Shown piece by piece: positions 17,113 through 25,894 of a stretch of DNA of 64,000 bases. This stretch comes from Poriferisodalis sp963663635 (lineage in GTDB: Bacteria; Actinomycetota; Acidimicrobiia; Acidimicrobiales; Poriferisodalaceae): positions 109,959-173,958 of the forward strand of contig CAXXMY010000022.1 in the NCBI GenBank assembly GCA_963663635.2. Reading direction: 5' to 3'. The notes beneath the pieces are model-generated. The model searched no databases, had not been told where the DNA came from, and saw only the letters and a program-made list of their open reading frames with translations. Position 1 is the stretch's first letter. Each line of letters begins with the position of its first letter. The position numbers and the translations under genes were made by a program.

Positions 17113-17853
17113 ATGGACGCAACACAGGTTGTGCTGGTTGCTGGGGCGGGCCTCGTTGCCGGTGTCGTGAATGCCATGGCCGGCGGCGGGTCGCTGCTGA
17201 CAGTGAGCCTGCTGACGGTCGTCGGCGATCTTGGCGGTCTCGTCGCAAACGGCACCAACCGCATCGGCGTCCTGACGCAGAACGTCGCCTCAGCGGCCGG
17301 ATTCCGGCGCGAGGGCGTATCCGGCCTGCGGCGAGCCGTGCCCGTGCTGGTTCCCACAGTGATCGGCTCGCTGATCGGCGCGTACGTGGTCTCGAGCGTG
17401 CTCAGCGACACGGCCTTCGAACGGATCTTCGGGATCCTGATGGTGCCGCTGCTCATCTTGAGCCTGCGACCGCCGAAGGCGCGCGGCAAAGACATCGTGT
17501 GGCCCAGGGCGGTGACGGCCGCAGTGTTTTTCGCGATCGGCCTCTACGGCGGTGCCTTCCAAGCCGGCGTCGGCCTCATGCTGGTGCTGGCGCTGTCGCA
17601 CGCCGGACTGGACCTGGTGAGCGCAAACGCGGTCAAGGTGGTGATCATCGCGGTGCTGACCGCCGTCGCAGTGCCGGTGTTCATCCTGAACGATCAGGTG
17701 CACTGGGGCTTCGCCGCCATCGTTGCCGTCGGATTCGCCGTCGGCGGCTGGCTCGGCGCACGTTTCGCAGTCCGCGGCGGCGAGCGCCTCATCCGCCCCG
17801 TTCTCGTCATCGCCGTCGTCGCCCTCGCCGGCCGCATGGTCGGGCTCTACTGA
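17113..17853 (+). CDS. TSUP-family (TauE/SafE) membrane transporter
   Basis: A 246-residue, very hydrophobic protein with about seven or eight predicted membrane segments. The N-terminus AGLVAGVVNAMAGGGSLLTVSLLTVVG and the mid-protein repeat GLYGGAFQAGVGLMLVLALSHAGLDLVSANAVKVV are the two inverted-repeat halves of the TauE/SafE sulfite/sulfonate exporter family. The C-terminus WGFAAIVAVGFAVGGWLGARFAVRGG also fits. The substrate is not predictable; family members export sulfite, sulfoacetate or similar anions. It lies 41 bases after aroC and is followed by a stable hairpin. Confidence 0.88.
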   Translation: MDATQVVLVAGAGLVAGVVNAMAGGGSLLTVSLLTVVGDLGGLVANGTNRIGVLTQNVASAAGFRREGVSGLRRAVPVLVPTVIGSLIGAYVVSSVLSDTAFERIFGILMVPLLILSLRPPKARGKDIVWPRAVTAAVFFAIGLYGGAFQAGVGLMLVLALSHAGLDLVSANAVKVVIIAVLTAVAVPVFILNDQVHWGFAAIVAVGFAVGGWLGARFAVRGGERLIRPVLVIAVVALAGRMVGLY

Positions 17854-17918
17854 CCCCGATGGATGCCCGGTCGAGCAAACACTGATGATTCAGCAGGTTG
17901 GGTGGCGTCGAACGGGGT

Positions 17919-17944
17919 CCCCGCAGCTTGCGAGGACTGCGGGG
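17919..17944 (+). terminator. Candidate terminator hairpin after the TSUP gene
   Basis: CCCCGCAG (17919-17926) and CTGCGGGG (17937-17944) form a perfect 8-bp stem with a 10-base loop. No long T-tract follows, so intrinsic termination is uncertain. It lies about 65 bases after the TSUP stop. Confidence 0.4.
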
Positions 17945-18020
17945 TGTTCGGCGACAGGACCCGACCTGCGGGCAGCAACGTAACGCTGACGCGCATGGCA
18001 CTCACCGCGACATCGGCGCG

Positions 18021-18026
18021 TAGGGT
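18021..18026 (+). promoter_or_regulatory. Leaderless-type -10 box (TAGGGT)
   Basis: TAGGGT ends six bases before the GTG start at 18033, identical in box and spacing to the one at 7530. This supports GTG 18033 as the true start. Confidence 0.5.
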
Positions 18027-18032
18027 CTCGCC

Positions 18033-19187
18033 GTGATCTTTGACTTGGACTCCGAACGGGTTCGCAACCGTCCCGGCATCAAGTGGGGCCGTCAGGGTCC
18101 CGACGTGCTGGCCGCCTGGGTGGCCGACATGGACCTGGAGATGCCCGATGTCGTACTGGACGCGGTACGGGCACGGATTGACTCCGGCGGCCTCGGCTAC
18201 GACTTCTACGACCTGCCGATCCCCGTGCTGGCCGTGTTCGCGGAACGCATGGAAACCGCGTTCGGCTGGAAGGTCGACCCCGCAGACACGGTGCGGGTGC
18301 ACGACGTGATCCAAGGCCTGGAGCTGGCGATCACGCAGCTCACCGAGCCCGGCGACGGCATCATCTTCCAGACCCCGGCGTATCCGCCGTTCTTCTCGAG
18401 CGTGGAAGGCCACGGCCGGCGCGTGGTGTCCAATCCCCAGATCCGCGGCGACGACGGCTGGCACTTGGATCTGGACCACTTCGACGCGGTCGCGTCGGCG
18501 CCCGACGTGACCGCGGTGATCTTGTGCCAGCCCCACAACCCCTGCGGCATGGTGCTGGACGCCGACGAGATAGCGGTCGTCATCGAGCTTGCCGAGCGCC
18601 ACGATCTGGTCGTTATCTCCGACGAGATTCACTGCGACCTGGTGTACGAGCCCCGTCGGCACATACCCGTCGCGTCGGCCAGCGAGCTGGCCTCAGAGCG
18701 CACGGTCACGGTCACGGCGGCGACGAAGTCGTTCAACATGGCGGGGCTGCGAATGGCGTTCCTGCACTCAGCTTCCTCGCGCTACGGCCCGGTGGTCAAG
18801 GCCATTCCGAAGCGTTTGATTGGCGGCATCGGCATCTTGGGCCAGGTCGCGACCGTGGCCGGCTGGACTGATGCGCTGGATTGGCTCGCCGAGCTTGTCG
18901 AGGGTCTCGACCGCAATCGCCACCTGTTGGCCGACTTGCTGGCCGAACGCCTACCCGAGGTCCGCTACCGCCCGCCCGACGCCACCTATCTGGCGTGGCT
19001 GGACTGCAGCGAGCTCGGCCTTGGCGACGATCCCTCGGCCACATTCTTGGAGCACGGCCGTGTGTACCTGAACTCCGGCTTGGACTTCGGTCCCGAAGGC
19101 GCCGGCCATGTCCGCATCAACTTCGCGACCTCGCCCGCCATGCTCGACGACGCCACGGCTCGAATGGCCAAAGCCATCGGCCGCTAG
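18033..19187 (+). CDS. PatB/MalY-type PLP aminotransferase / C-S lyase
   Basis: A 384-residue fold-type I PLP enzyme with a GTG start. The N-terminus FDLDSERVRNRPGIKWGRQGPDVLAAWVADMDLEMPDVV is diagnostic of the MalY/PatB group (the WVADMDF-like motif). Other landmarks are CQPHNPCGMV, DEIHCDLVYEP (Asp contacting the pyridine nitrogen), the Schiff-base lysine in TATKSFNMAGLR, and the C-terminal HVRINFATS (carboxylate-binding Arg). Members cleave cystathionine or related C-S substrates. It stands as a single transcription unit between the TSUP hairpin and the convergent SURF1 gene. Confidence 0.9.
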   Translation: MIFDLDSERVRNRPGIKWGRQGPDVLAAWVADMDLEMPDVVLDAVRARIDSGGLGYDFYDLPIPVLAVFAERMETAFGWKVDPADTVRVHDVIQGLELAITQLTEPGDGIIFQTPAYPPFFSSVEGHGRRVVSNPQIRGDDGWHLDLDHFDAVASAPDVTAVILCQPHNPCGMVLDADEIAVVIELAERHDLVVISDEIHCDLVYEPRRHIPVASASELASERTVTVTAATKSFNMAGLRMAFLHSASSRYGPVVKAIPKRLIGGIGILGQVATVAGWTDALDWLAELVEGLDRNRHLLADLLAERLPEVRYRPPDATYLAWLDCSELGLGDDPSATFLEHGRVYLNSGLDFGPEGAGHVRINFATSPAMLDDATARMAKAIGR

Positions 19188-19235
19188 CGCGTATCCGCCA
19201 GCGTCAGGGGCCGGCGCGTTCGACCCGGTGTCGAC

Positions 19236-20093
19236 TCAGTCGTCGGCGATGACTTCGGACTCGCCCTCGCGGGCCTGGTGGCGCAGCACGAGCGTGTAGC
19301 CCACGATGGCGACCGCGGCGAAGCTGAACCACTGCAGCGCGTAGCCCAGGTGCGGCCCGGCATCGAGCGCAGGCGGCGGCAGCGGTCTGACGATCGAGGC
19401 GGCGCTGTTGTCCGCCGTGCTGCCGCCGAAGGCGATGAGGGTTCCGTCGCTGCGAGTGGCACGCGTCAGCTCCACGTAGACGGGCACGAGATCAAGCGTC
19501 GTCTGCTGGTCGATGCGGCTCACGTCGGTGCGGGCCAGCGACGCCAGCCGTCCCTGCGGCGGATCACTCGGGCCGAGTAGACCACGTTCTTGGCTCAGCC
19601 GGATGCGACCCTCGATCTGCTGTGCGTCAACGAGTCCGCCTCGAGGGATCTCTCCTGTCGATGCCGCTGCAGCCGCGCAGACGCCTGCGGGCAGCCAGCC
19701 GGCGATCACGAGAACACCGGGTGATTCGGGGCTGCCGTTGAGGTTGCCCGACGCTTCGACGGGCACAGCGAGGTGGCAGCCGGCGAGCCCGTCGAGGCTG
19801 CGGTTGCGAATCTGAATGGCATCAGGCCAGTCGATGCGCTGCACATCGAGGTGCACCGATTGGTATTCGAGCAGCGGAACGGCGTCTGGGTCGACGACCG
19901 CGTCGAAGAAGCGGTCCGCGTCGAGCGGTCGCTCCGATTGGCGCTCAGTGGCGAGCGTGTTGCGGTCGCGCTGTTCGTCATGACGGCTGAGCTGCCAGAA
20001 GCCGGCGATCAGGAACACGATCAGCAGCGTGGCAGCGAGCGCGTGCCCCGCCAGCCAGCGTGGCGAGCGCGCGAACTGGTACGAATCCCGCAT
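19236..20093 (-). CDS. SURF1-family protein
   Basis: About 285 residues from ATG 20093, chosen because GGAGG sits six bases upstream; in-frame ATGs at 20111 and 20135 are alternatives. One membrane segment is near the N-terminus (GHALAATLLIVFLIAGFWQLSRHDEQRDRN) and a second is at the C-terminus (LGYALQWFSFAAVAIVGYTLVLRHQAR), with an extracytoplasmic domain between, as in SURF1 cytochrome c oxidase assembly factors. The conserved FWQLxRxxxR motif after the first helix and YALQWFxFA in the second are clear. It probably helps assemble haem-copper oxidase; no cox genes are in the window. Confidence 0.88.
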   Translation of the reverse strand: MRDSYQFARSPRWLAGHALAATLLIVFLIAGFWQLSRHDEQRDRNTLATERQSERPLDADRFFDAVVDPDAVPLLEYQSVHLDVQRIDWPDAIQIRNRSLDGLAGCHLAVPVEASGNLNGSPESPGVLVIAGWLPAGVCAAAAASTGEIPRGGLVDAQQIEGRIRLSQERGLLGPSDPPQGRLASLARTDVSRIDQQTTLDLVPVYVELTRATRSDGTLIAFGGSTADNSAASIVRPLPPPALDAGPHLGYALQWFSFAAVAIVGYTLVLRHQAREGESEVIADD

Positions 20094-20155
20094 CCGACCT
20101 CCACGAGTCATGCGACTATGGGCGAAACCGGACACGCGCCGAAGCTATCGACGCC

Positions 20156-20347
20156 ATGCCGACGGTCGCCGCCACCGTGCCCACTACCGCAGATCGTTTC
20201 TCCGAGGTCGATGTCTCAGACTGGACGATCGCTGGGGACGAGACCCTTGGCACGAAACCCAAGAAGTGGCTTCGAGATCCCGAATCGGGCGGTCGTTGGC
20301 TGCTGAAGTACGTCACAAGCCGAGTCAAACCCAAGGCCGGCCACTGA
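20156..20347 (+). pseudogene. Truncated HipA-like kinase N-terminus
   Basis: Only 63 codons remain. The segment VSDWTIAGDETLGTKPKKWLRDPESGGRWLLK matches my recollection of the N-terminus of HipA-like kinases that occur beside HIRAN-domain genes (…LGTKPKxWLRDPxxGxLWLxK…). After this the match stops and the frame ends at 20347, so the ATP-binding and catalytic parts are missing. It lies directly upstream of the HIRAN gene, which is itself frameshifted. The family call rests on a short match and needs a profile search. Confidence 0.5.
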
Positions 20348-20391
20348 CCCCAACATCATGGCTGTAACACCCCACGCATACCGTGAGAGCC

Positions 20392-21136
20392 ATGTCCCGA
20401 GACCGAGAGCGTCGCCTGTACGCCGCTTGGCAGAATCCTGAGGGTCTGATCCGGCCTGTCGGGGGTGCTCACCCGCCGCAACACGGGCGACGGCGAGACC
20501 TACCGATTCGTCTACGTGAAGGCTGCCGAGCAATTCGACGGATTCCACGGCCTTCCTGGCCTACTCGACCTGCACGCTGCCTACGAGAGCGAGCAGCTCT
20601 TCCCTGTCTTTCGCGATCGGCTGATGCCAAGGCGACGGCCGGACTACGAGGATTTTGTCCAGCGGCTGCACCTCGACGTCGAAACGGATCCGTTCGGAGT
20701 GCTCATTCGAAGCGAGGGTTGGAAGGCGACAGACCGCGTCGAGGTATTCGCACATCCCGAGAAGACCAGCGATGGTGTACTTACCACGCTCTTCTTTGTG
20801 CGCGGCATCCGCCATCTTGACGGCGCCTCGGAAGCAGTCTGCGAGATTCAGCCCGGTGACGCGCTGGAACTTGTGGATGAGCCGACCAACCCCGCGAACC
20901 AGCGAGCAATTCTCATCAGCACTCGTACAGGGCAACAAATCGGATGGGTGCCCGATTGTCTGGTGGACACATTTCACGAGCTTCGTGAACACGATGCGCG
21001 CGTTGTCGTGACGGCCGAGCATGTCAACCCTGAGAGCGCCCCATCGCACATGCGACTGTTGTGCCGGCTCCGAGCGCCGTGGCCTGACGGCTACGAACCC
21101 CTCACTGGACCCGATTACCAGCCCATGACTACCTGA
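20392..21136 (+). pseudogene. HIRAN-domain protein gene with a single-base frameshift
   Basis: Starting at ATG 20392 the protein reads RERRLYAAWQNPEGLIRPVG; at a run of five G (20461-20465) the frame is lost. Skipping one G gives PVGVLTRRNTGDGETYRFVYVKAAEQFDGF and about 220 further residues to 21136. The C-terminal half has the HIRAN pattern: FFVRGIRHLDGASEAVCEIQPGDALELVDEPTNPANQRAILISTRTGQQIGWVPDCLVD. HIRAN domains bind DNA ends in HLTF-like helicases; stand-alone bacterial versions paired with HipA-like kinases are of unknown function. The break may be real decay or a homopolymer sequencing error. Confidence 0.7.
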
Positions 21137-21206
21137 GACAACGACGGAAGTGGCTCAGTCATAGGTCGGGTGCTCAGTGGGTTCATCGACTGAGGAGGCT
21201 CGGACC

Positions 21207-23276
21207 TCAGCGCAGCTCGACGCGGGCTATGTCGTCCGCTGGTTCGAAGCCCAGCACCTGGCCGAGGAAGGACAGCTCGGCTTCGAGCGCAGCCACGATG
21301 TTGGGTCCGTGGCGGAAGCCGTGCCCGTCGCCTTCGAACAGCACGTAGGCGTGCGGGACGCCGGCGCCGGCCAACGCAGCCACGAGCTGTTCGGACTGAC
21401 TGGGCGGCACCACCCGGTCGTCGGTGCCTTGCAGCACGATCATCGGTGTGCGCAGCTCGCTGGTCCGCCAGATCGGCGAGCGTTCCCGGTACAGCGCCTC
21501 GGCTTCCGGCCAAGGGCCCACTAGCCCGTCGAGGTAGCGGGCCTCGAATTTGTGGGTGTCGCGCGCCAGTGCGGACAGGTCGGCGACGCCGTAGCGGGAC
21601 AGGCCTGCGGCGAAGACGTCGCTTTGAGTGAGTGCGCACAGTGTGGTGTAGCCGCCGGCCGAGCCGCCCTTGATGACGAGGCGCTCCGGGTCGACCTCGC
21701 CGGCGTCGGCCAGGTGGAGGGCGGCTGCGACGCAGTCTTCGGTGTCGACGATTCCCCACTGGCCGCGCAGCAAGTTGCGGTAGCCGGTTCCGAATCCGGT
21801 GCTGCCGCCGTAGTTCACATCCACGACGGCGATGCCGCGCGTCGTCCAGTACTGGATGCCCAGGTCCAGTGAGCTGCGCGCCGCACCGGTCGGGCCGCCG
21901 TGACTGAGGACGACCAGCGGCGGAAGGCCCGATGGCGCCGATTCGACGGCAGCGTTTGCCGGCGGGAAGCAGAACGCGTGCGCCCGCCGACCTCCAGCGC
22001 TGTCGAAGGTGACCAGTCGCGGAACCGAGATGTTCTCGGGTGCCAGCGCAAGGGGTTCTTCGTCGCTCAGCAGCCGGTGCGTGCCGTCGGTGGCGATCTC
22101 GACGATGGCGCCTCGTTGGGTCCAGCTCGCGGCCACCGTGACGGCGCTGTCGCGGTCGCTGACGGCCAGACGCCCGAAGTCGGTGAACCCGCTTTCAATC
22201 GCCACCAGCCCGCCATCTCGGACCACGCCGAGGTGACCGATGCCGCCCGACATCCAGGTGCACCACAGGGACCCGTCACCAGACCAGCCGTATGTCGCTT
22301 GTGCGAACACCCACGACGGAATGCCGAACTCGCGCCCGGCACCGTCACCGGCGTCCGGATCGCCCAAGACCGGTTCGGTCGCGCCCGTCTCGGTGTCGAC
22401 TCGGTGGATTGCCCACCATCCGTCGGAGTCGGTGACGACGTGAAGGACGCCGTCGGGTCCCCAGCGCGGCTGCTGCAGCGCGGGACCATCCGCCACGACA
22501 CGTTCGGTGCCCCGAACCGGTGCACCGTCGTGCAACTCGACCAGGTGCAGTCGGGTGTGGTCCCAGGGCATGTTCGGGTGGTCCCAGCTGAGGTAGGCAA
22601 GCATCGTGCCGTCGGCGCTGGGTCGCGGCGCGGCGTAGAAGTCGGCGCCTCCCGCCACAACAGTGACCGTTCCGTCGAGACGGACCGCAACGATCTCATT
22701 GCGTGGCTCGCTCCCGGACTCGTCGTGGGCTTCGCGCACCCACACGGTGATGGGATCGAACGGCGCACCGTCGCTCGACGCAGCAGAGGGTGCGGGCACC
22801 AGCGCAGGGTCGGCGTATCGGTGTGCCCGCGGGACCGGAGGCTCGGCGGTGACCGGAAGCGGTTTGCGGCGGCCTTGCGCGTCGAAGAGCCGGAGCCGCT
22901 GGTCGCCCATGCAAGCGCCCAGCACGAAGTGGCTGCCGTCGGGCGACACCAGAGGCAGCCACGCACCGCCGCCGTACTCATGGACCGAGGTGCGAATGTC
23001 TGCGTCGGCTGTCCCCGGCACATCTGTGGGGTGCGCCTCGGAATCGTTGAGCGGCACCCGGACCACGGCGCCGCGGCCGCGCTCGAGGGGGCGTTCTTCA
23101 ACCCAGTACGCCCACCCATCGGCGATACGCGGTTCGGCGCGACGGACCGCTCCGGCGGCGACATCCGCTGCGTTCAACGGTGACGGCCACGACGCGTACG
23201 GCGCTGTATCCACGGTTGTATCCACGCCGTTGTCTTCGGTATCGTCACTGTCTTGACAGCCTGGTGAGGGCCTCAT
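21207..23276 (-). CDS. S9-family prolyl oligopeptidase-like serine peptidase
   Basis: A 689-residue cytoplasmic-looking protein with no signal peptide. Residues 1 to about 420 form a WD40-like beta-propeller (repeated blocks such as APRPSADGTMLAYLSWDHPNMPWDHTRLHLVEL). The C-terminal alpha/beta-hydrolase domain has PPLVVLSHGGPTGAARSSLDLGIQYWTTRGIAVVDVNYGGSTGFG, the nucleophile in KGGSAGGYTTL, the acid in LQGTDDRVVPPSQSE and the His in FEGDGHGFRHGPN. This order is that of acylaminoacyl-peptidase/S9C-type enzymes. The start at 23276 is an ATG with a weak GGGGA upstream; a GTG near 23225 is possible. It is 173 bases downstream of xseB on the same strand. Confidence 0.92.
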   Translation of the reverse strand: MRPSPGCQDSDDTEDNGVDTTVDTAPYASWPSPLNAADVAAGAVRRAEPRIADGWAYWVEERPLERGRGAVVRVPLNDSEAHPTDVPGTADADIRTSVHEYGGGAWLPLVSPDGSHFVLGACMGDQRLRLFDAQGRRKPLPVTAEPPVPRAHRYADPALVPAPSAASSDGAPFDPITVWVREAHDESGSEPRNEIVAVRLDGTVTVVAGGADFYAAPRPSADGTMLAYLSWDHPNMPWDHTRLHLVELHDGAPVRGTERVVADGPALQQPRWGPDGVLHVVTDSDGWWAIHRVDTETGATEPVLGDPDAGDGAGREFGIPSWVFAQATYGWSGDGSLWCTWMSGGIGHLGVVRDGGLVAIESGFTDFGRLAVSDRDSAVTVAASWTQRGAIVEIATDGTHRLLSDEEPLALAPENISVPRLVTFDSAGGRRAHAFCFPPANAAVESAPSGLPPLVVLSHGGPTGAARSSLDLGIQYWTTRGIAVVDVNYGGSTGFGTGYRNLLRGQWGIVDTEDCVAAALHLADAGEVDPERLVIKGGSAGGYTTLCALTQSDVFAAGLSRYGVADLSALARDTHKFEARYLDGLVGPWPEAEALYRERSPIWRTSELRTPMIVLQGTDDRVVPPSQSEQLVAALAGAGVPHAYVLFEGDGHGFRHGPNIVAALEAELSFLGQVLGFEPADDIARVELR

Positions 23277-23449
23277 AGGTTCCCCATTGGTTTCGATACG
23301 TCGCTTTGGTCACTCATTTGGAGCAGATGCCACTGCGACGACGGCGTGCGCTCCGGGTTTTCCACCGAACCCGTGACGCGCAGGTGGACCGGGGGAGCGC
23401 CCACCAACTCCCTCGGTCCACACATGTCTGCGCACGGACGGGTCTGAAT

Positions 23450-23707
23450 TCAAAAGTCCACTTCGTTGGGTTCGGCAGTGTTGGGCTCAGCGGGTTCGTG
23501 CTGGGCGAGGATCGTCTGCAGTGAGAGCTCGGTGGATCGCAGGCGCGATTCGCAGTGTGCGATCAAGTGCGATGCCCGCTCGACTCGAGAGGCCAGCGTG
23601 TCGATGTCGACATCGTCGTCTTCCAAGCTGGCGAGGATCGATTCGATCTCGGCCATCGAGGCGGCGTAACCGCCGAACTCCCCGTCGGCTGTCGCTGAAT
23701 CTGTCAT
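23450..23707 (-). CDS. xseB: Exodeoxyribonuclease VII small subunit
   Basis: An 85-residue protein with the XseB pattern: GYAASMAEIESILASLEDDDVDIDTLASRVERASHLIAHCESRLRSTE, a helical hairpin that coats the XseA subunit of exonuclease VII. It overlaps the xseA stop by four bases (ATGA), so the subunits are translationally coupled. The C-terminal tail (EPAEPNTAEPNEVDF) is acidic and repetitive. Exonuclease VII degrades single-stranded DNA in both directions and takes part in repair. Confidence 0.92.
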   Translation of the reverse strand: MTDSATADGEFGGYAASMAEIESILASLEDDDVDIDTLASRVERASHLIAHCESRLRSTELSLQTILAQHEPAEPNTAEPNEVDF

Positions 23708-25149
23708 GAGCTGTTGGTCCCTCCGTCGGGCGGATCGGTCGTCGGTTCACCCACCGTGCTCGAGAACTTGGCGCGAAGCGTTTCGGTGGTGACCGTGTGG
23801 CCAGGTTCGGGCGTCTCGCGCACGATGCGTCCGTCAGCGCCACGCGTGATCGAGAACCCTCGTGCCAGGGTTCGTTGCGGCGCCAGAGCTGAGACGAGCT
23901 GGGTGTGTGAGCTCAGCTGGATCTTGGCGTCGGCGATCTGGCGTTTCGAACTGCGGGTAAGGCGAGCCCGCGCTGCGGTGAGCACCGTCACGCCGCGGCG
24001 GGTGTGAGCACGGCTGCGTTGCAGATCCTGCCGTGCGCCCACAAGGTCGGCAGCCGCTGCGCGGCAGTGGCGATCGGCGTGGTGGGCAAGCCGCAACCGA
24101 GCTTCGCCCAACACGGCGCGAGGCCGGCTGAGTCGGCGTTCGGCGCGCAGCCACAATTCACCGCGTGCCGCAGCGAACCGGCTCGCGGCCACCGCGACGC
24201 GCCGCCGAGCGAAGCGGTCGATGGCGAAACGCGCTGCGCGCAAGCCCTCGTCGAAGGCTGCGACGTGAGCGACGAGGGCCGCAGCGCACGCGGTCGGTGT
24301 CTTGGCGGTCGTGTGCGCGACGCGGTCGGCGACCGATTCGTCGATCTCGTGCCCGATGCCACAGAAAACTGGTTTCGGACATGTCGCGATGGCAGTGGCG
24401 ACGTTGGCGAGGTCGAACGCCATGAGGTCGGTGCGGTCACCCCCGCCGCGAACCACGGCGATTGCGTCGACGTCGAGGCTTCCCAATGTGCGCAGCGCTG
24501 CGACGAGGTCCGCCTCGGCAGTGGCGCCTTGCACCCGGGCATCGCACAGCGTCACCTCGAACGCGTAGCCGCTGGCCGCCAGCTCGTGGATGAAGTCTGC
24601 GTAAGCGGCGCTTCCCGCGGCAGTGACCAGGCCGATCCGAAGCGGCACCGGCGGCAGCGGGACTGTCGCGTTTCGCCGGAGCAGTCCGGCGGCGGCCAGT
24701 TGCGCCAGCGTTCGGTCGCGGTCGGCGGCCAGCACGCCCAGCGTGAAGTGCGGGTCGACGCCGCTCATGATGAGCTGTACCTGACCGCTTCCGGTGTAGT
24801 ACTCCACCTGGGCGCGGATGCGCACCTCGATGCCGTCGTCAAGGCTCAGCCCGCCCGCGGCGGCCAGTTCACGGTTCACGAGGCGCTGGCGGCCTTTGAA
24901 CAACGCCACGCGCATCCGTGCGCCGCGGCGATCGCTGCCGGTGCCCGGCTCGACGAGGTTGAAGTAGATATGCCCGCTCGCCGCTGCCGAGTAGCCGACA
25001 ATCTCGCCTCGGACCCACACTTCGCCCCCGAAGGCGTCCTTGATGGTGTCCTCGATCGCGGACGCGAGGCCCGACACCGTCCACGTCGCGTCGCCGGGTC
25101 CCAGCGGCATCTGTCCCGCGTCGTCGAAGCCCTGTGATGCGCTGCTCAC
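23704..25149 (-). CDS. xseA: Exodeoxyribonuclease VII large subunit
   Basis: A 481-residue protein with a GTG start. The N-terminal OB domain (WTVSGLASAIEDTIKDAFGGEVWVRGEIVGYSAAASGHIYFNLVE), the catalytic core (PLRIGLVTAAGSAAYADFIHELA; IAVVRGGGDRTDLMAFDLANVATAIATCPKPVFCGIGHEIDESVAD) and the long helical segment after it, then ARGFSITRGADGRIV near the C-terminus, all match XseA. The active-site region GIGHEIDESVADRVA is intact. It heads the xseA-xseB pair and overlaps xseB by four bases. Its promoter must lie in the 96 bases shared with the divergent tRNA-Ser gene. Confidence 0.95.
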   Translation of the reverse strand: MSSASQGFDDAGQMPLGPGDATWTVSGLASAIEDTIKDAFGGEVWVRGEIVGYSAAASGHIYFNLVEPGTGSDRRGARMRVALFKGRQRLVNRELAAAGGLSLDDGIEVRIRAQVEYYTGSGQVQLIMSGVDPHFTLGVLAADRDRTLAQLAAAGLLRRNATVPLPPVPLRIGLVTAAGSAAYADFIHELAASGYAFEVTLCDARVQGATAEADLVAALRTLGSLDVDAIAVVRGGGDRTDLMAFDLANVATAIATCPKPVFCGIGHEIDESVADRVAHTTAKTPTACAAALVAHVAAFDEGLRAARFAIDRFARRRVAVAASRFAAARGELWLRAERRLSRPRAVLGEARLRLAHHADRHCRAAAADLVGARQDLQRSRAHTRRGVTVLTAARARLTRSSKRQIADAKIQLSSHTQLVSALAPQRTLARGFSITRGADGRIVRETPEPGHTVTTETLRAKFSSTVGEPTTDPPDGGTNSS

Positions 25150-25245
25150 GGCCCTGAGGCTGCCACGAAAACGGCGCGATCGCGACCGGATTGCGGCACG
25201 CGCTGTCTTGGGGGCATCTCAATGCTCGTCGCTACGCTGCGGTGA

Positions 25246-25332
25246 GGAAGGTTGCCAGAGCGGACGAATGGGGCGGTCTCGAAAACCGTTGTGGCTTTCG
25301 GGTCACCGTGGGTTCGAATCCCACACCTTCCG
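25246..25332 (+). tRNA. tRNA-Ser (anticodon CGA)
   Basis: An 87-base class II tRNA. The acceptor arms GGAAGGT (25246-25252) and ACCTTCC (25325-25331) pair fully, with discriminator G at 25332. The anticodon loop CTCGAAA gives anticodon CGA, reading UCG serine codons. The long variable arm and GGTTCGAAT T-loop are present. CCA is not encoded. Confidence 0.95.
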
Positions 25333-25414
25333 CACACCCCGGCGCTGGCCGGCGCCGAGCGACAACACGGTCCACGTCGCGTCGCCGGGCGACAGCGCAG
25401 CGCCGGGCGATGGC

Positions 25415-25894
25415 TCAGCGGCGATCGGCGAAGAATTTGCTGAGCAGTTCGCCGCATTCGGCGGCGCGAACACCGCCGGTCACCTCAGCGTTGTGGGACA
25501 GGCGCGGGTCCACGAGCAAGTTGTAGAGCGTTGCGGCGGCGCCCGCTTTGGGGTCGTATGCGCCGAACACCACGCGCTCGACTCGCGCCGCCACCGCCGC
25601 CCCTGCGCACATGGGGCACGGTTCGAGCGTCGACACCAAGGTGGCATCTTCGAGCCGCCAGTCGTTTCGGCCCACGGCGGCGTCTCGCAGAGCCAGCACC
25701 TCGGCGTGCGCAGTCGGGTCGCTGGTCGTCTCGCGTTCGTTGTGGCGTGCCGCGATCACCGTGTCGCCGACGATCAGCACAGCGCCGACCGGCACCTCGC
25801 CGGCCGCGGCCGCACGCCGAGCCTGCTCGAGCGCAAGCTCCATGGCTGCTTCGTCTGTCACACCGAGAGTGTGGCCGCTATTTGGTGGCCTCAT
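25415..25894 (-). CDS. tadA: tRNA-specific adenosine deaminase (A34 to inosine)
   Basis: The deaminase zinc motifs are both present: HAEVLALRDAA (HxE) and TLEPCPMCAGA (PCxxC), with the upstream PVGAVLIVGDTVIAARHNERE block of the TadA/CDA fold. TadA deaminates the wobble adenosine of tRNA-Arg(ACG). ATG 25894 is proposed as start because it overlaps the upstream gene's stop as ATGA, giving 159 residues; GTG 25861 would give 148 residues and closer to the usual N-terminus. The C-terminus VRAAECGELLSKFFADRR is normal. It is probably co-transcribed with the upstream desaturase-family gene. Confidence 0.93.
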   Translation of the reverse strand: MRPPNSGHTLGVTDEAAMELALEQARRAAAAGEVPVGAVLIVGDTVIAARHNERETTSDPTAHAEVLALRDAAVGRNDWRLEDATLVSTLEPCPMCAGAAVAARVERVVFGAYDPKAGAAATLYNLLVDPRLSHNAEVTGGVRAAECGELLSKFFADRR

